Part shown: piece after piece, positions 45,501 through 52,187 of the stretch | How positions within the stretch are numbered: the stretch's first letter is position 1 | How the letters are laid out: every line of letters starts with the position of its first letter | Origin: an uncultured Bacteroidia bacterium | GTDB lineage: Bacteria; Bacteroidota; Bacteroidia; Bacteroidales; UBA932 | Reading direction: 5' to 3' | Length of the DNA stretch: 64,000 bases | Assembly: GCA_902788095.1 (NCBI GenBank) | Contig: CADAIT010000003.1 | Coordinates: forward strand, 62,001-126,000 | Translations under genes and position numbers: made by a program | The notes under the pieces: model-generated | Told to the model about the DNA's origin: nothing | What the model saw: only the letters and a program-made list of their open reading frames with translations | Databases searched by the model: none

Positions 45501-45716
45501 CAGCACGGCGTTTTCCGGCACAGAAAGTGTCCAGGAACCATCTGCACCGGTAATAGTTCCGGTGGTGGTACCCTGGACCATCACTGTAACGCCGGCAAGC
45601 GGCTGTCCGTCAGAATCTCTTACCCCCCCCCTCACGGTTTTTTGTGCAAACGCCAGGCCCTGGCTAAGCAGCAAGGCCGCCAGAGAGGCACACAATATAC
45701 GGATTACAGGTTTCAT
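42534..45716 (-). CDS. SusC/RagA-family TonB-linked outer membrane channel
   Basis: 1060 residues. Signal peptide, then CarboxypepD-regulatory-like domain (VRGGVRDSDGQPLAGVTVMV), the plug with VVVVGYGTAKKETLTAAVS and the SusC/RagA signature DPTDIESISVLKDGASAAVYG, and a large barrel ending in MGGISITL. It imports oligosaccharides with TonB energy together with the following SusD. Second gene of the operon, 11 bases after the AGE epimerase. Confidence 0.97.
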   Translation of the reverse strand: MKPVIRILCASLAALLLSQGLAFAQKTVRGGVRDSDGQPLAGVTVMVQGTTTGTITGADGSWTLSVPENAVLEFSSLGLTTVTRPYKGESRIDVVLQEDTFYLEDVVVVGYGTAKKETLTAAVSAIKGDELLKAPSTNVSQVLAGKLSGISSVQESGEPGLDQASLRIRGSVYGVAYVVDGFPVDNINDIDPTDIESISVLKDGASAAVYGLKAAGGVIIITTKKGEKGDTRISYNGSVGASMNANFPKFMNGPQFAYYYNLAQMMDQMASGLIASEAEYVPYFSRANVEAMLNGDPTDGWDNVDYTKRVFGTGLTHKHNITVQGGNDKTRYFVSAGYLGQKGNISGYNYRRYNVRANIESRIAKYLVFNLGLSGVVGRRETPRFLSGGSDGTGSGYEVGWFSVAHQVIGMYPFLPEMYEGYYTGAIASNQSYPNSPLAALALSGNKKTNSFQGTLNAGLTWEFPWLKGLQFKVNGSYDYLNSYNKNLDTTYYVLARTRAEDGTWGWSAPMVDVNGAASGNKVGEGSYYAQSITGQASVNYANSFGKHNVDALLLAELRDYRTNSVSAYVQNVPFALLPEIDNGKPTADPVSGYSNASRSAGYVGRIRYNYDERYLAEFTGRYDGSYKFAGMTKTRWGFFPSGSIGWNLSKESFMQGTAGVLDNLKLRASVGLLGNDGVSPYMFLSKYSLDKKVVYPGQAAVPAYRPSGTPNRELTWEKTLSYNIGTDFSLWGGKLGGEIDAFYNYTYDILSDNRSGHPDSMGGYFPTYINGNAIDSRGIDVQLSHRNRFNLGSKPFFYEIVGTLTYSKTRWLKYNDEPNIPEWQKVSGTTYNALWGWQAEGLYRSEEEIDNSAWYGSRPNVGDIKYTDLNGDGQITWQDRGIFGKSNRPELTFGLNLNAGWNGFDLNLQFTGGALFQVSMTGTYFNNNDDDTIWTKTFKEGGNSPLFLVENAYSLDNPDGTFPRLTLGNAGHGGDNGLSSSFWWRDGKYVRLKTAQFGYTIPQKITRKIGIESLRVFVEGNNLFTIDGLPEGIDPESPGVNNGYYPQQRNIMGGISITL

Positions 45717-45727
45717 ATTGGGATGGT

Positions 45728-46915
45728 TTATTGTTTAGATGCAATTTCTTCCAAGATTGTTCCAATCTGGTACAAGCCTCTGGGCACATGGAAGCAGCCT
45801 TTCCACTTGCCGCCCTTGAGCGGAAGCAGCACTTCTCCCCTGCGGTTCAGGTAGCCGTACCACTCGGGATACTCCTTGTCCTTGAAATGAGTCCAAAGGT
45901 AGTCGTCCAGTTTCAGGAACCACTCCAGCGCTTTTTCGTTGCCGGTGAGTTGGTAGCCTTTAATCATGCAGATGGCGCTTTCCAGGTGTACCCACCAGAG
46001 TTTCTGGTCCCACTCGAGCTCCTGCGTAGGATAGCCCTTGCGGTCCATAAAGTAGAAGATGCCGCCGTACTCCTTGTCCCAGCCGTAATCTATCACGCGA
46101 AGGGCGATTTCCATGCTCTTGTCGATGATTTCCTGTCTGTGCAGACGGATGCCCAGGTTCATCATGAACCAGAGGGCCTCCAAATCGTGACCGGGATTCA
46201 CGCGGCGTCCCTCGAAGCAGTCCACCAGGCTGCCGTCCGGAGCCAGGTTCTCCACCATCACGCCCAGGTCCGGCTGGTAAAACACGTCGAACACCTCATG
46301 CAGGGCCTCCTCTATGGTCTTGTCCAGCAGGGACTTGTCTTCAATGATGGGCTCCACTTCCAGCGCCATGTTGCAGATAATCATGGGCAGGGCGAAGTCT
46401 TTCATGGGACGGGTGCCGGGAACGGCCTTGCTCCACTTCCCCTTGGGGTTGGAACGGCGGTCCAGGATGCGCTGGAACACCTTGCGCGCCACATCGGCAT
46501 AATGTTCACTGCCGGTGGCTACGGCCAGCTGGGCAAAGGCCATGCAGGCAAAGGTGTTGGAGAAAATGTTGTACGGAGCGATGATTGGCTTCCCCTCGCG
46601 CGTGAGCGAGAAGTAGAAATCATAGTTTCCGTCGTGGCCGTATTTCTCCAGAAAATCCGCGCCCTGCCTGGCACAGGCAAGCCAGTCCGGATTCTTTTCC
46701 ACCTTATTATACAGCATGGCGAACATCCAGACTTCCCTGCCCTGCAGCCACACGAACTTGTCCGTATCGAATACGCTGCCGTCCCGGTTCAGGCAGGTGA
46801 AATAACCGCCGAACTCCTTGTCCTGCGATCTCTCCAGCCAGAAGGGTAACACGCTGTCGTACAATTCCTTACGATAGCGTTCGGCCATTTTTTGAAAATC
46901 TATGCGGTCCGTCAT
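45728..46915 (-). CDS. N-acylglucosamine 2-epimerase family protein (AGE)
   Basis: 395 residues, (alpha/alpha)6 barrel. The N-terminal KFVWLQGREVWMFAMLYNKV and IFSNTFACMAFAQLA stretches resemble GlcNAc 2-epimerases (renin-binding protein type) more than cellobiose 2-epimerases. Catalytic histidines are likely those in NPGHDLEALWF and WVHLESAI. It would interconvert GlcNAc and ManNAc, or a related sugar, in the cytoplasm. First gene of the SusCD operon. I start at MTDRIDFQK; upstream codons overlap the -7 box. Confidence 0.88.
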   Translation of the reverse strand: MTDRIDFQKMAERYRKELYDSVLPFWLERSQDKEFGGYFTCLNRDGSVFDTDKFVWLQGREVWMFAMLYNKVEKNPDWLACARQGADFLEKYGHDGNYDFYFSLTREGKPIIAPYNIFSNTFACMAFAQLAVATGSEHYADVARKVFQRILDRRSNPKGKWSKAVPGTRPMKDFALPMIICNMALEVEPIIEDKSLLDKTIEEALHEVFDVFYQPDLGVMVENLAPDGSLVDCFEGRRVNPGHDLEALWFMMNLGIRLHRQEIIDKSMEIALRVIDYGWDKEYGGIFYFMDRKGYPTQELEWDQKLWWVHLESAICMIKGYQLTGNEKALEWFLKLDDYLWTHFKDKEYPEWYGYLNRRGEVLLPLKGGKWKGCFHVPRGLYQIGTILEEIASKQ

Positions 46916-46944
46916 AAATCGTGTTTTATAGGTTCTAGACCCTG

Positions 46945-46974
46945 CAAATTTACAAAAAAGCATGAAACATACAA
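46945..46974 (-). promoter_or_regulatory. Promoter of the SusC/SusD operon
   Basis: Minus strand: TTG (46972-46974), 19-base spacer, TAAATTTG (46945-46952), 29 bases upstream of the epimerase start. Confidence 0.7.
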
Positions 46975-47034
46975 TACTTTTTAACAAAATAATAAAAACT
47001 TTTTTGCAATATTACACAAAACGACAAAAACGCA

Positions 47035-47065
47035 TTTGTGAAATAAAAAGAAAATCCTATATTTG
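47035..47065 (+). promoter_or_regulatory. Promoter of the DUF4434-MFS-ROK operon
   Basis: TTTG at 47035-47038, 19-base spacer, TATATTTG at 47058-47065. An inverted repeat CACAAA (47015-47020) / TTTGTG (47035-47040) overlaps the -33 box and could be an operator. Confidence 0.7.
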
Positions 47066-47086
47066 CAGAACATACAGAACAATACC

Positions 47087-48172
47087 ATGGAAAACCGCCG
47101 AACATTCCTCAAGAAAACCGCTTTGGGCGCCGCTGCTGCAGTGGCAGCCCCTACCGTGCTCAGTGCATGCAAAAACACGCCGGACGGCCTCCGTCCGGAC
47201 CCTTCCCTGAACAGTACCCTCATTGTTCCGCCGGCAGCTGGCCTTCCCATCACCGGCACCTTCCTGGACGAGATTTCACACGACATCCCGCACCAGAACT
47301 GGGGCGAACGCGAATGGGACCTCGACTTCCGTTACATGAAAGCCATCGGAATAGACACCGTGATTGACATCCGCTGCGGCTACCGCAAATTCATCACCTA
47401 TCCCTCCCCTTACCTCTTGAAAAAGGGCTGCTACATGCCGTCGATGGACCTTATCGACATGTTCTGCCGCCTGGCGCAAAAATACGACATGAAGTTCATG
47501 CTGGGCCTGTACGACAGCGGCAAATACTGGGACACCGGCGACATGAGCTATGAAGTGGAATCCAACAAATTCGTGATTGACGAGGTTTGGGAGCGTTACG
47601 GTTCCAAGTACAAGAGTTTCGGCGGCTGGTATATCTCCGGCGAAATCTCCCGCGCCACAAAAGGGGCGATCGAGAGTTTCCGCACCATGGGACGCCAGTG
47701 CAAGGAGGTGAGCGGCGGCATGCCCACTTTCATCTCCCCCTGGATAGACGGGAAAAAGGCGGTGGACGCCGCCGGCGGCAACCTCACCAAGGAGCAGGCC
47801 GTTTCCGTCCAGCAGCATGAGCGGGAATGGGACGAGATTTTTGACGGCATTCACGAATATGTGGACGCCTGCGCCTTCCAGGACGGCCATATTGACTATG
47901 ACGAACTGGACGCCTTCTTCAGCGTGAACAAAAAACTGGCCGACAAATACGGCATGCAGTGCTGGACGAACGCGGAAACTTTCGACCGCGACATGCCCAT
48001 CCGCTTCCTGCCCATCAAGTTCGACAAGCTGCGCATGAAGCTGGAAGCCGCCAGGCGCTGCGGCTACGACAAGGCCATCACCTTCGAATTCAGTCACTTC
48101 ATGAGCCCGCAGAGCGCCTATCTGCAGGCGGGACACTTGTATGACCGTTACAAAGAGTACTTTCAATTATGA
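47087..48172 (+). CDS. DUF4434 family exported protein
   Basis: 361 residues. Twin-Arg-like start (NRRTFLKKTALGAAAA) with lipobox VLSAC, so probably exported and lipid-anchored. The body is a DUF4434 domain, predicted TIM barrel related to glycoside hydrolases: ITGTFLDEISHDIPHQNW, YKSFGGWYISGEISRA with a likely acidic catalytic residue, and CAFQDGHIDYDEL. Enzyme activity of the family is not established to my knowledge. First gene of the operon, overlapping the MFS gene by four bases. Confidence 0.85.
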   Translation: MENRRTFLKKTALGAAAAVAAPTVLSACKNTPDGLRPDPSLNSTLIVPPAAGLPITGTFLDEISHDIPHQNWGEREWDLDFRYMKAIGIDTVIDIRCGYRKFITYPSPYLLKKGCYMPSMDLIDMFCRLAQKYDMKFMLGLYDSGKYWDTGDMSYEVESNKFVIDEVWERYGSKYKSFGGWYISGEISRATKGAIESFRTMGRQCKEVSGGMPTFISPWIDGKKAVDAAGGNLTKEQAVSVQQHEREWDEIFDGIHEYVDACAFQDGHIDYDELDAFFSVNKKLADKYGMQCWTNAETFDRDMPIRFLPIKFDKLRMKLEAARRCGYDKAITFEFSHFMSPQSAYLQAGHLYDRYKEYFQL

Positions 48173-49476
48173 ATAACGCCATGACAAAGGGGCGCGTCCT
48201 GTTCGTGGCCTGCGTAGCCGCCCTGGGCGGCATTCTCTTCGGATACGACACCGCCGTTATCTCCGGCACCACCCGCATCGTGGCGGACCAGTTCGCCCTC
48301 ACGGAAATGTCCAAAGGGTGGTATGTGGGCTGCGCCCTTATCGGCAGCATCCTGGGCGTGGCCGTCGCCGGCATGCTCAGCGACTTCCTGGGCCGGAAGA
48401 AGACCATGCTTATATCGGCCCTCATGTTCAGCATTTCGGCCATCGGCTGTGCCGTATGCGGCAATTTCACGGAGCTGGTCATTTACCGCATCATCGGCGG
48501 CTTCGGCATCGGCGTGGTGTCCATCGTATCGCCCGTGTACATCTCGGAGGTTTCCCCGGCGGAGCGGCGCGGCACCATGGTTTCCCTGTACCAGCTGGCC
48601 GTCACCGTGGGCTTCCTCCTGGCGTACCTGATGAACTACCTGGTCCTGAAAGGGGCCGATGTCAGCGCCTCGGACCCGGCCCTGGTCTCCCGTATGTTCA
48701 ACGGCGAGTACTGGCGCGGCATGCTGGGCCTGGAAACCATCCCGGACCTGCTGTTCCTGGTGCTCATCTTCTTTATTCCGGAGAGCCCGCGCTGGCTGGC
48801 CGTCCGCGGGGAGCGGAAAGACAGCAGCGAGGAATGGAAAGCCCTTCGCGAGCCCGGTATCCTCAAGGCCGTGCTGGTGGGCAGCGCCATCGCCATCCTG
48901 GGCCAGTTCATGGGCGTGAACGCCGTCTTGTACTACGGACCGGAAATTTTCCAGGACGCCGGCCTCAGCAATGAGGGTTCCATGTTCAGCACCGTCCTGG
49001 TGGGCGTCGTGAACATGCTCACCACCGTCATCGCCCTCCTCATCATAGACAAGGTGGGCCGCAAACAACTGGTATGGTGGGGCGTAGGCAGCATGATTGT
49101 GTGTCTGACAGCCATCGGCACCTACTTTGCCTGGGGACCGCAGCTGGGCCTCGGCACCGGTTTCCTGGTCACCTTCTTCCTCCTTTACGTGTTCTCCACC
49201 GCCATTTCCATCAGCGCCGTGGTGTTTGTGCTGCTGAGCGAGATGTATCCCAACCGGGTGCGCGGCCTTGCCATGTCCATTGCCGGACTGGCCCTGTGGG
49301 TGGGCACGTACCTTATCGGCCAGCTGACTCCCTGGATGCTGGAAAACCTGACGCCGCAAGGCACTTTCTTCCTCTTTGCCGCCATGTGCGTCCCCTACCT
49401 CTACATCATGTGGCGCCACGTGCCTGACACCACCGGCAAAACCCTGGAAGAGATTGAAGAATATTGGAAAAAATGA
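48169..49476 (+). CDS. Sugar porter family MFS transporter
   Basis: 435 residues, 12 membrane segments. Sugar porter signatures: GGILFGYDTAVISGT, DFLGRKKTM (loop 2-3), PESPRWLAV and the loop 8-9 DKVGRKQLV, with late RVRGLAMSIAGLALWVGTY. It brings a monosaccharide released in the periplasm into the cytoplasm by proton symport. Partner of the epimerase and regulator in this locus. Confidence 0.92.
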   Translation: MNNAMTKGRVLFVACVAALGGILFGYDTAVISGTTRIVADQFALTEMSKGWYVGCALIGSILGVAVAGMLSDFLGRKKTMLISALMFSISAIGCAVCGNFTELVIYRIIGGFGIGVVSIVSPVYISEVSPAERRGTMVSLYQLAVTVGFLLAYLMNYLVLKGADVSASDPALVSRMFNGEYWRGMLGLETIPDLLFLVLIFFIPESPRWLAVRGERKDSSEEWKALREPGILKAVLVGSAIAILGQFMGVNAVLYYGPEIFQDAGLSNEGSMFSTVLVGVVNMLTTVIALLIIDKVGRKQLVWWGVGSMIVCLTAIGTYFAWGPQLGLGTGFLVTFFLLYVFSTAISISAVVFVLLSEMYPNRVRGLAMSIAGLALWVGTYLIGQLTPWMLENLTPQGTFFLFAAMCVPYLYIMWRHVPDTTGKTLEEIEEYWKK

Positions 49477-50678
49477 AAAAATTTCTGGACGATATCCACG
49501 GCCGGTATGCCAGTGAGAAAAAAACCATTCTGTCCCTGTGCAACAATGGTTCGGGTTATAGCGTGGCAGACTTTTCCCACGAACTGGAGACCAGCATTCC
49601 CAAGGTAACACGCATTGTCAACGAACTCATTCACGACGGCTACCTTACCGAAATGGGCAAGCAGGAATCCGGAACGGGGAGGCGCCCCAGCCTGTATGGA
49701 CTGAACCCCGCAGCCGGTTTCTTTGTCGGGATTGAAGTAGGTCCGAGCTATTTTTCCCTGGCCGTAACGGATTTTCCGGGCCGTGTCATCCACTTCACCG
49801 ACGAAATCCCCTATGCCCTCACCAACACCGAACAGTCGGTGCAGGGACTGTGCATCGCCATTCTGGAGCACCTGGTGGATGCGGGTATCGAGCAAAACAA
49901 AATCCGCGCTTTCGGCGTCAACCTCACGGGGCGTGTAAATCACATCACCGGATACAGTTATTCCTACTTCATCAGTGAAGAAAAGCCCATCCGTGTAGTG
50001 ATGGAAAACTGCCTGGGAAAACCGGTTTCCGTAGAGAACGACTCCCGAGCCATGGCTTATGGCGAATACATGAGCGGTATCGGACCGCAGGAGGAGGGCA
50101 CGTTCCTGTTCCTGAACCTGGGATGGGGACTGGGCATGGGGATGATTCTGGACGGAAAACTGCTCAGCGGGAAGTCCGGCTTCTCCGGCGAGATAGGCCA
50201 TTTCCCGCTCCTGAACAACAACCAGTATTGCCGATGCGGTAAAATCGGCTGTCTGGAAACCGGCGCTTCCGGCAGTGCCCTGCACCGCCTTATGCTGGAA
50301 AAACTCAAGGAAGGGCGTCCCTCCCTGCTTTCGGAAAAGTATCAGTCCGGAAAGCCGCTGACCTTGGAAGACATTTTGGACGCCATCCAGCGGGAGGACG
50401 TAGCCGCCATTGAATGCATCGAGGCCATAGGCACCACCCTGGGACGCGCTGTAGCTGGACTCATCAACCTGTTCAATCCGGACATGGTGGTGATTGGCGG
50501 CCGGCTCAGCGTGACGGAACACTACCTGATGCCGCCGATGCGCAGCGCCGTGAACAAGTTCTCGCTGAATCTGGTAAACAACGACACTGTCATCAAAGTG
50601 TCCAAACTGGGCAGGGAGGCCGGTGCCATCGGCGCCTCGCTCCTCTCCAAGGCCCGCCTCCTGAACAGCATGGCATAA
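49473..50678 (+). CDS. ROK-family transcriptional regulator
   Basis: 401 residues. N-terminal winged helix-turn-helix (SVADFSHELETSIPKVTRIV, about residues 25-65), then a ROK domain with the zinc motif CRCGKIGC and preceding GEIGHF His. This is the NagC/XylR/Mlc layout, in which a sugar or sugar phosphate inducer lifts repression. Starts as ATGA overlapping the MFS stop. It is the only regulator in the locus; there is no hybrid two-component sensor or ECF sigma/anti-sigma pair. Confidence 0.93.
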   Translation: MKKFLDDIHGRYASEKKTILSLCNNGSGYSVADFSHELETSIPKVTRIVNELIHDGYLTEMGKQESGTGRRPSLYGLNPAAGFFVGIEVGPSYFSLAVTDFPGRVIHFTDEIPYALTNTEQSVQGLCIAILEHLVDAGIEQNKIRAFGVNLTGRVNHITGYSYSYFISEEKPIRVVMENCLGKPVSVENDSRAMAYGEYMSGIGPQEEGTFLFLNLGWGLGMGMILDGKLLSGKSGFSGEIGHFPLLNNNQYCRCGKIGCLETGASGSALHRLMLEKLKEGRPSLLSEKYQSGKPLTLEDILDAIQREDVAAIECIEAIGTTLGRAVAGLINLFNPDMVVIGGRLSVTEHYLMPPMRSAVNKFSLNLVNNDTVIKVSKLGREAGAIGASLLSKARLLNSMA

Positions 50679-50715
50679 CGTTCCATAGAGCGTCGGAGGC
50701 CGAAGGCCGACTAAA

Positions 50716-50757
50716 GCCCCTTCCCCGAGGGAAGGGGTTTGGGGATGGGGTAACGTG
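50716..50757 (+). repeat. C/G-rich dispersed repeat, copy 3
   Basis: CCCCTTCCCC then GGG-AA-GGGG-TTT-GGGG-AT-GGGG and TAACGTG. It lies 37 bases after the ROK gene stop and is preceded by a small palindrome (GTCGG...CCGAC, 50692-50711). Confidence 0.8.
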
Positions 50758-50762
50758 TATAA

Positions 50763-50798
50763 ATAAATATATCCTGCTGACTGGCAGGATATATTTAT
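50763..50798. terminator. Bidirectional terminator between the ROK gene and rplI
   Basis: A perfect 15-base stem (ATAAATATATCCTGC with its complement), loop TGACTG. It serves the two converging operons. Confidence 0.85.
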
Positions 50799-50818
50799 AT
50801 TCGATGTTGTTGCAGGGT

Positions 50819-51265
50819 TTACTCTGCAACAACATTGAATTTGAAGGTACCTTTGACGGCCTTGTAAATTTTTACGGCGGCCTCGTACTCACCTACTTCC
50901 TTCACCTCACCGGCGAGGATGGTGATGTCCTTCTTGTCAATGTTCAGACCCTTGGCGTTGAGTGCCTCGGCAAGGTCCATCGTGGTGACACTGCCGTAGA
51001 GCTTGCCGCTCTCGGATACTTTCACCTTAACCTCGACGGTCTGTGCATTGATGGTAGCGGCAAGAGCCTCTGCATCGGCCACCAGCTTGGCCTCTTTGTG
51101 AGCGCGCTGGCGGAGGGTTTCCGCATGCTGCTTCTTAACGGACTCGGTAGCGACAGTGGCGAAGCCCTGCGGTACCAGGTAGTTCATGGCATAACCGGCC
51201 TTTACTTTTACGATCTCACCGGCGTAGCCCAGGTTGGCTACATCTTTCTTGAGCAAAATTTCCAT
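50819..51265 (-). CDS. rplI: Ribosomal protein bL9
   Basis: 148 residues. The N-terminal signature is MEILLKKDVANLGYAGEIVK then VKAGYAMNYLVPQGFA, and the C-terminal domain ends at GTFKFNVV. It is a 50S subunit protein bound to 23S rRNA. Third gene of the rpsF-rpsR-rplI operon, eight bases after rpsR, and ends at a strong terminator. Confidence 0.98.
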   Translation of the reverse strand: MEILLKKDVANLGYAGEIVKVKAGYAMNYLVPQGFATVATESVKKQHAETLRQRAHKEAKLVADAEALAATINAQTVEVKVKVSESGKLYGSVTTMDLAEALNAKGLNIDKKDITILAGEVKEVGEYEAAVKIYKAVKGTFKFNVVAE

Positions 51266-51273
51266 AAGGCAGA

Positions 51274-51543
51274 TTATTTAAGGAGGTCAGTAACATACGG
51301 AAGAAGAGCGAGGGAGCGGGCACGCTTGATGGCCTTGGCAACCTTGCGCTGGAACTTGAGGGAAGTACCGGTGATGCGGCGGGGAAGAATTTTACCCTGC
51401 TCGTTGAGGAACTTCTTCAGGAACTCAGGATCCTTGTAATCTACATACTTGATACCGGCCTTTTTGAAACGGCAGTATTTCTTCTTGCGAACCTCCACGG
51501 TCGGGGGATTCAGATAGCGGATTTCTTTATTTTCGTTTGCCAT
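51274..51543 (-). CDS. rpsR: Ribosomal protein bS18
   Basis: 89 residues. [19 protein letters not shown] and [20 protein letters not shown] are the S18 signature. It binds S6 in the platform of the 30S subunit. Middle gene of the operon, between rpsF and rplI. Confidence 0.98.
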   Translation of the reverse strand: MANENKEIRYLNPPTVEVRKKKYCRFKKAGIKYVDYKDPEFLKKFLNEQGKILPRRITGTSLKFQRKVAKAIKRARSLALLPYVTDLLK

Positions 51544-51559
51544 AATTGTGTCCTCCTAA

Positions 51560-51931
51560 TTATTCAGCGACGGGAGCTTCGGCGGCGGGAGCAGCCTTCG
51601 CGGCCTTGTTGGCGCGGCGCTTCTCTGCGTAGGCCACTGCGTCTTTGTCAAGAGCGACAGTGAGGAAGCGGATGATGCGCTCGTCACGGTGATACTGGGT
51701 TTCGAGGGTGGCAACGAACTGGCTGTCGGCCTTGAACTCGATCAGGTAATAAAAACCTGTGGTTTTGTGCTGGATGGGATAAGCGAGCTGACGCAGGCCC
51801 CAATCCTCCTGGTACACAACCTCACCGCCATTGTCGGTGATGAGCTTGACGTACTTGGCAACCGCTTCCTTCATCTGGGTATCAGACAAAACGGGAGTTG
51901 CAATGAAAACGGTTTCGTACTGGTTAACCAT
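51560..51931 (-). CDS. rpsF: Ribosomal protein bS6
   Basis: 123 residues. [20 protein letters not shown], then the glutamate/aromatic core [19 protein letters not shown]. Ala-rich C-terminal tail as in many Bacteroidota. First gene of the operon, behind a consensus promoter and a leader whose 5' end folds as a hairpin. Confidence 0.98.
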   Translation of the reverse strand: MVNQYETVFIATPVLSDTQMKEAVAKYVKLITDNGGEVVYQEDWGLRQLAYPIQHKTTGFYYLIEFKADSQFVATLETQYHRDERIIRFLTVALDKDAVAYAEKRRANKAAKAAPAAEAPVAE

Positions 51932-51959
51932 AATTAATTGTTTATAAATGTTTTACAAT

Positions 51960-51987
51960 CTTTTTGGCGCCACTAAGGCCCAAAAAG
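51960..51987 (-). promoter_or_regulatory. 5' leader hairpin of the rpsF-rpsR-rplI mRNA
   Basis: On the minus strand: CTTTTTGG, GCC, loop TTAGT, GGC, bulged G, CCAAAAAG. The expected transcript start is at about 51986, so the hairpin is at the very 5' end of the mRNA. It could be a binding site for the S6:S18 pair, which controls this operon in other bacteria, or an mRNA-stabilising structure. Confidence 0.55.
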
Positions 51988-51992
51988 GACTG

Positions 51993-52023
51993 CAAATATA
52001 CGAAATTTAAGGAGAAAAACAAA
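51993..52023 (-). promoter_or_regulatory. rpsF operon promoter
   Basis: Minus strand: TTTG (52020-52023), 19-base spacer, TATATTTG (51993-52000). Confidence 0.8.
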
Positions 52024-52037
52024 ATTATTTCACCATC

Positions 52038-52068
52038 TTGACAAGCCGCGCTCCTGCGCTTAACTTTG
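52038..52068 (+). promoter_or_regulatory. Orphan promoter on the plus strand
   Basis: TTG at 52038-52040, 20-base spacer, TAACTTTG at 52061-52068, as good as the gene promoters here, but no plus-strand gene follows. Confidence 0.55.
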
Positions 52069-52074
52069 TCATGC

Positions 52075-52168
52075 ACATACTGTCTGCCGCGTCACTGATC
52101 GATCGCCGGCGAGACGCTTCCCGTGTAAAGATACCGGCGGTCCGGAATGTATCCGGCCGCCGGTATCG
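52075..52168 (+). ncRNA. Candidate small RNA from the orphan promoter
   Basis: The expected transcript (about 95 bases) begins near 52075. It can form a first hairpin (GTCTGCCG with CGGC-G-AGAC, 52081-52114) and ends with the strong hairpin at 52130-52167. No open frame is visible. Structure and promoter are seen; expression is inferred. The tail after the last hairpin (GTGTATTATT) is only partly T-rich. Confidence 0.35.
52130..52167. terminator. Hairpin terminator downstream of pepD
   Basis: Long stem GATACCGGCGG-TCCGGA with its near-complete complement, loop ATGTA. It lies 20 bases past the pepD stop on the minus strand and would also end the candidate plus-strand RNA. Confidence 0.7.
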
Positions 52169-52187
52169 TGTATTATTCAACGATGTG

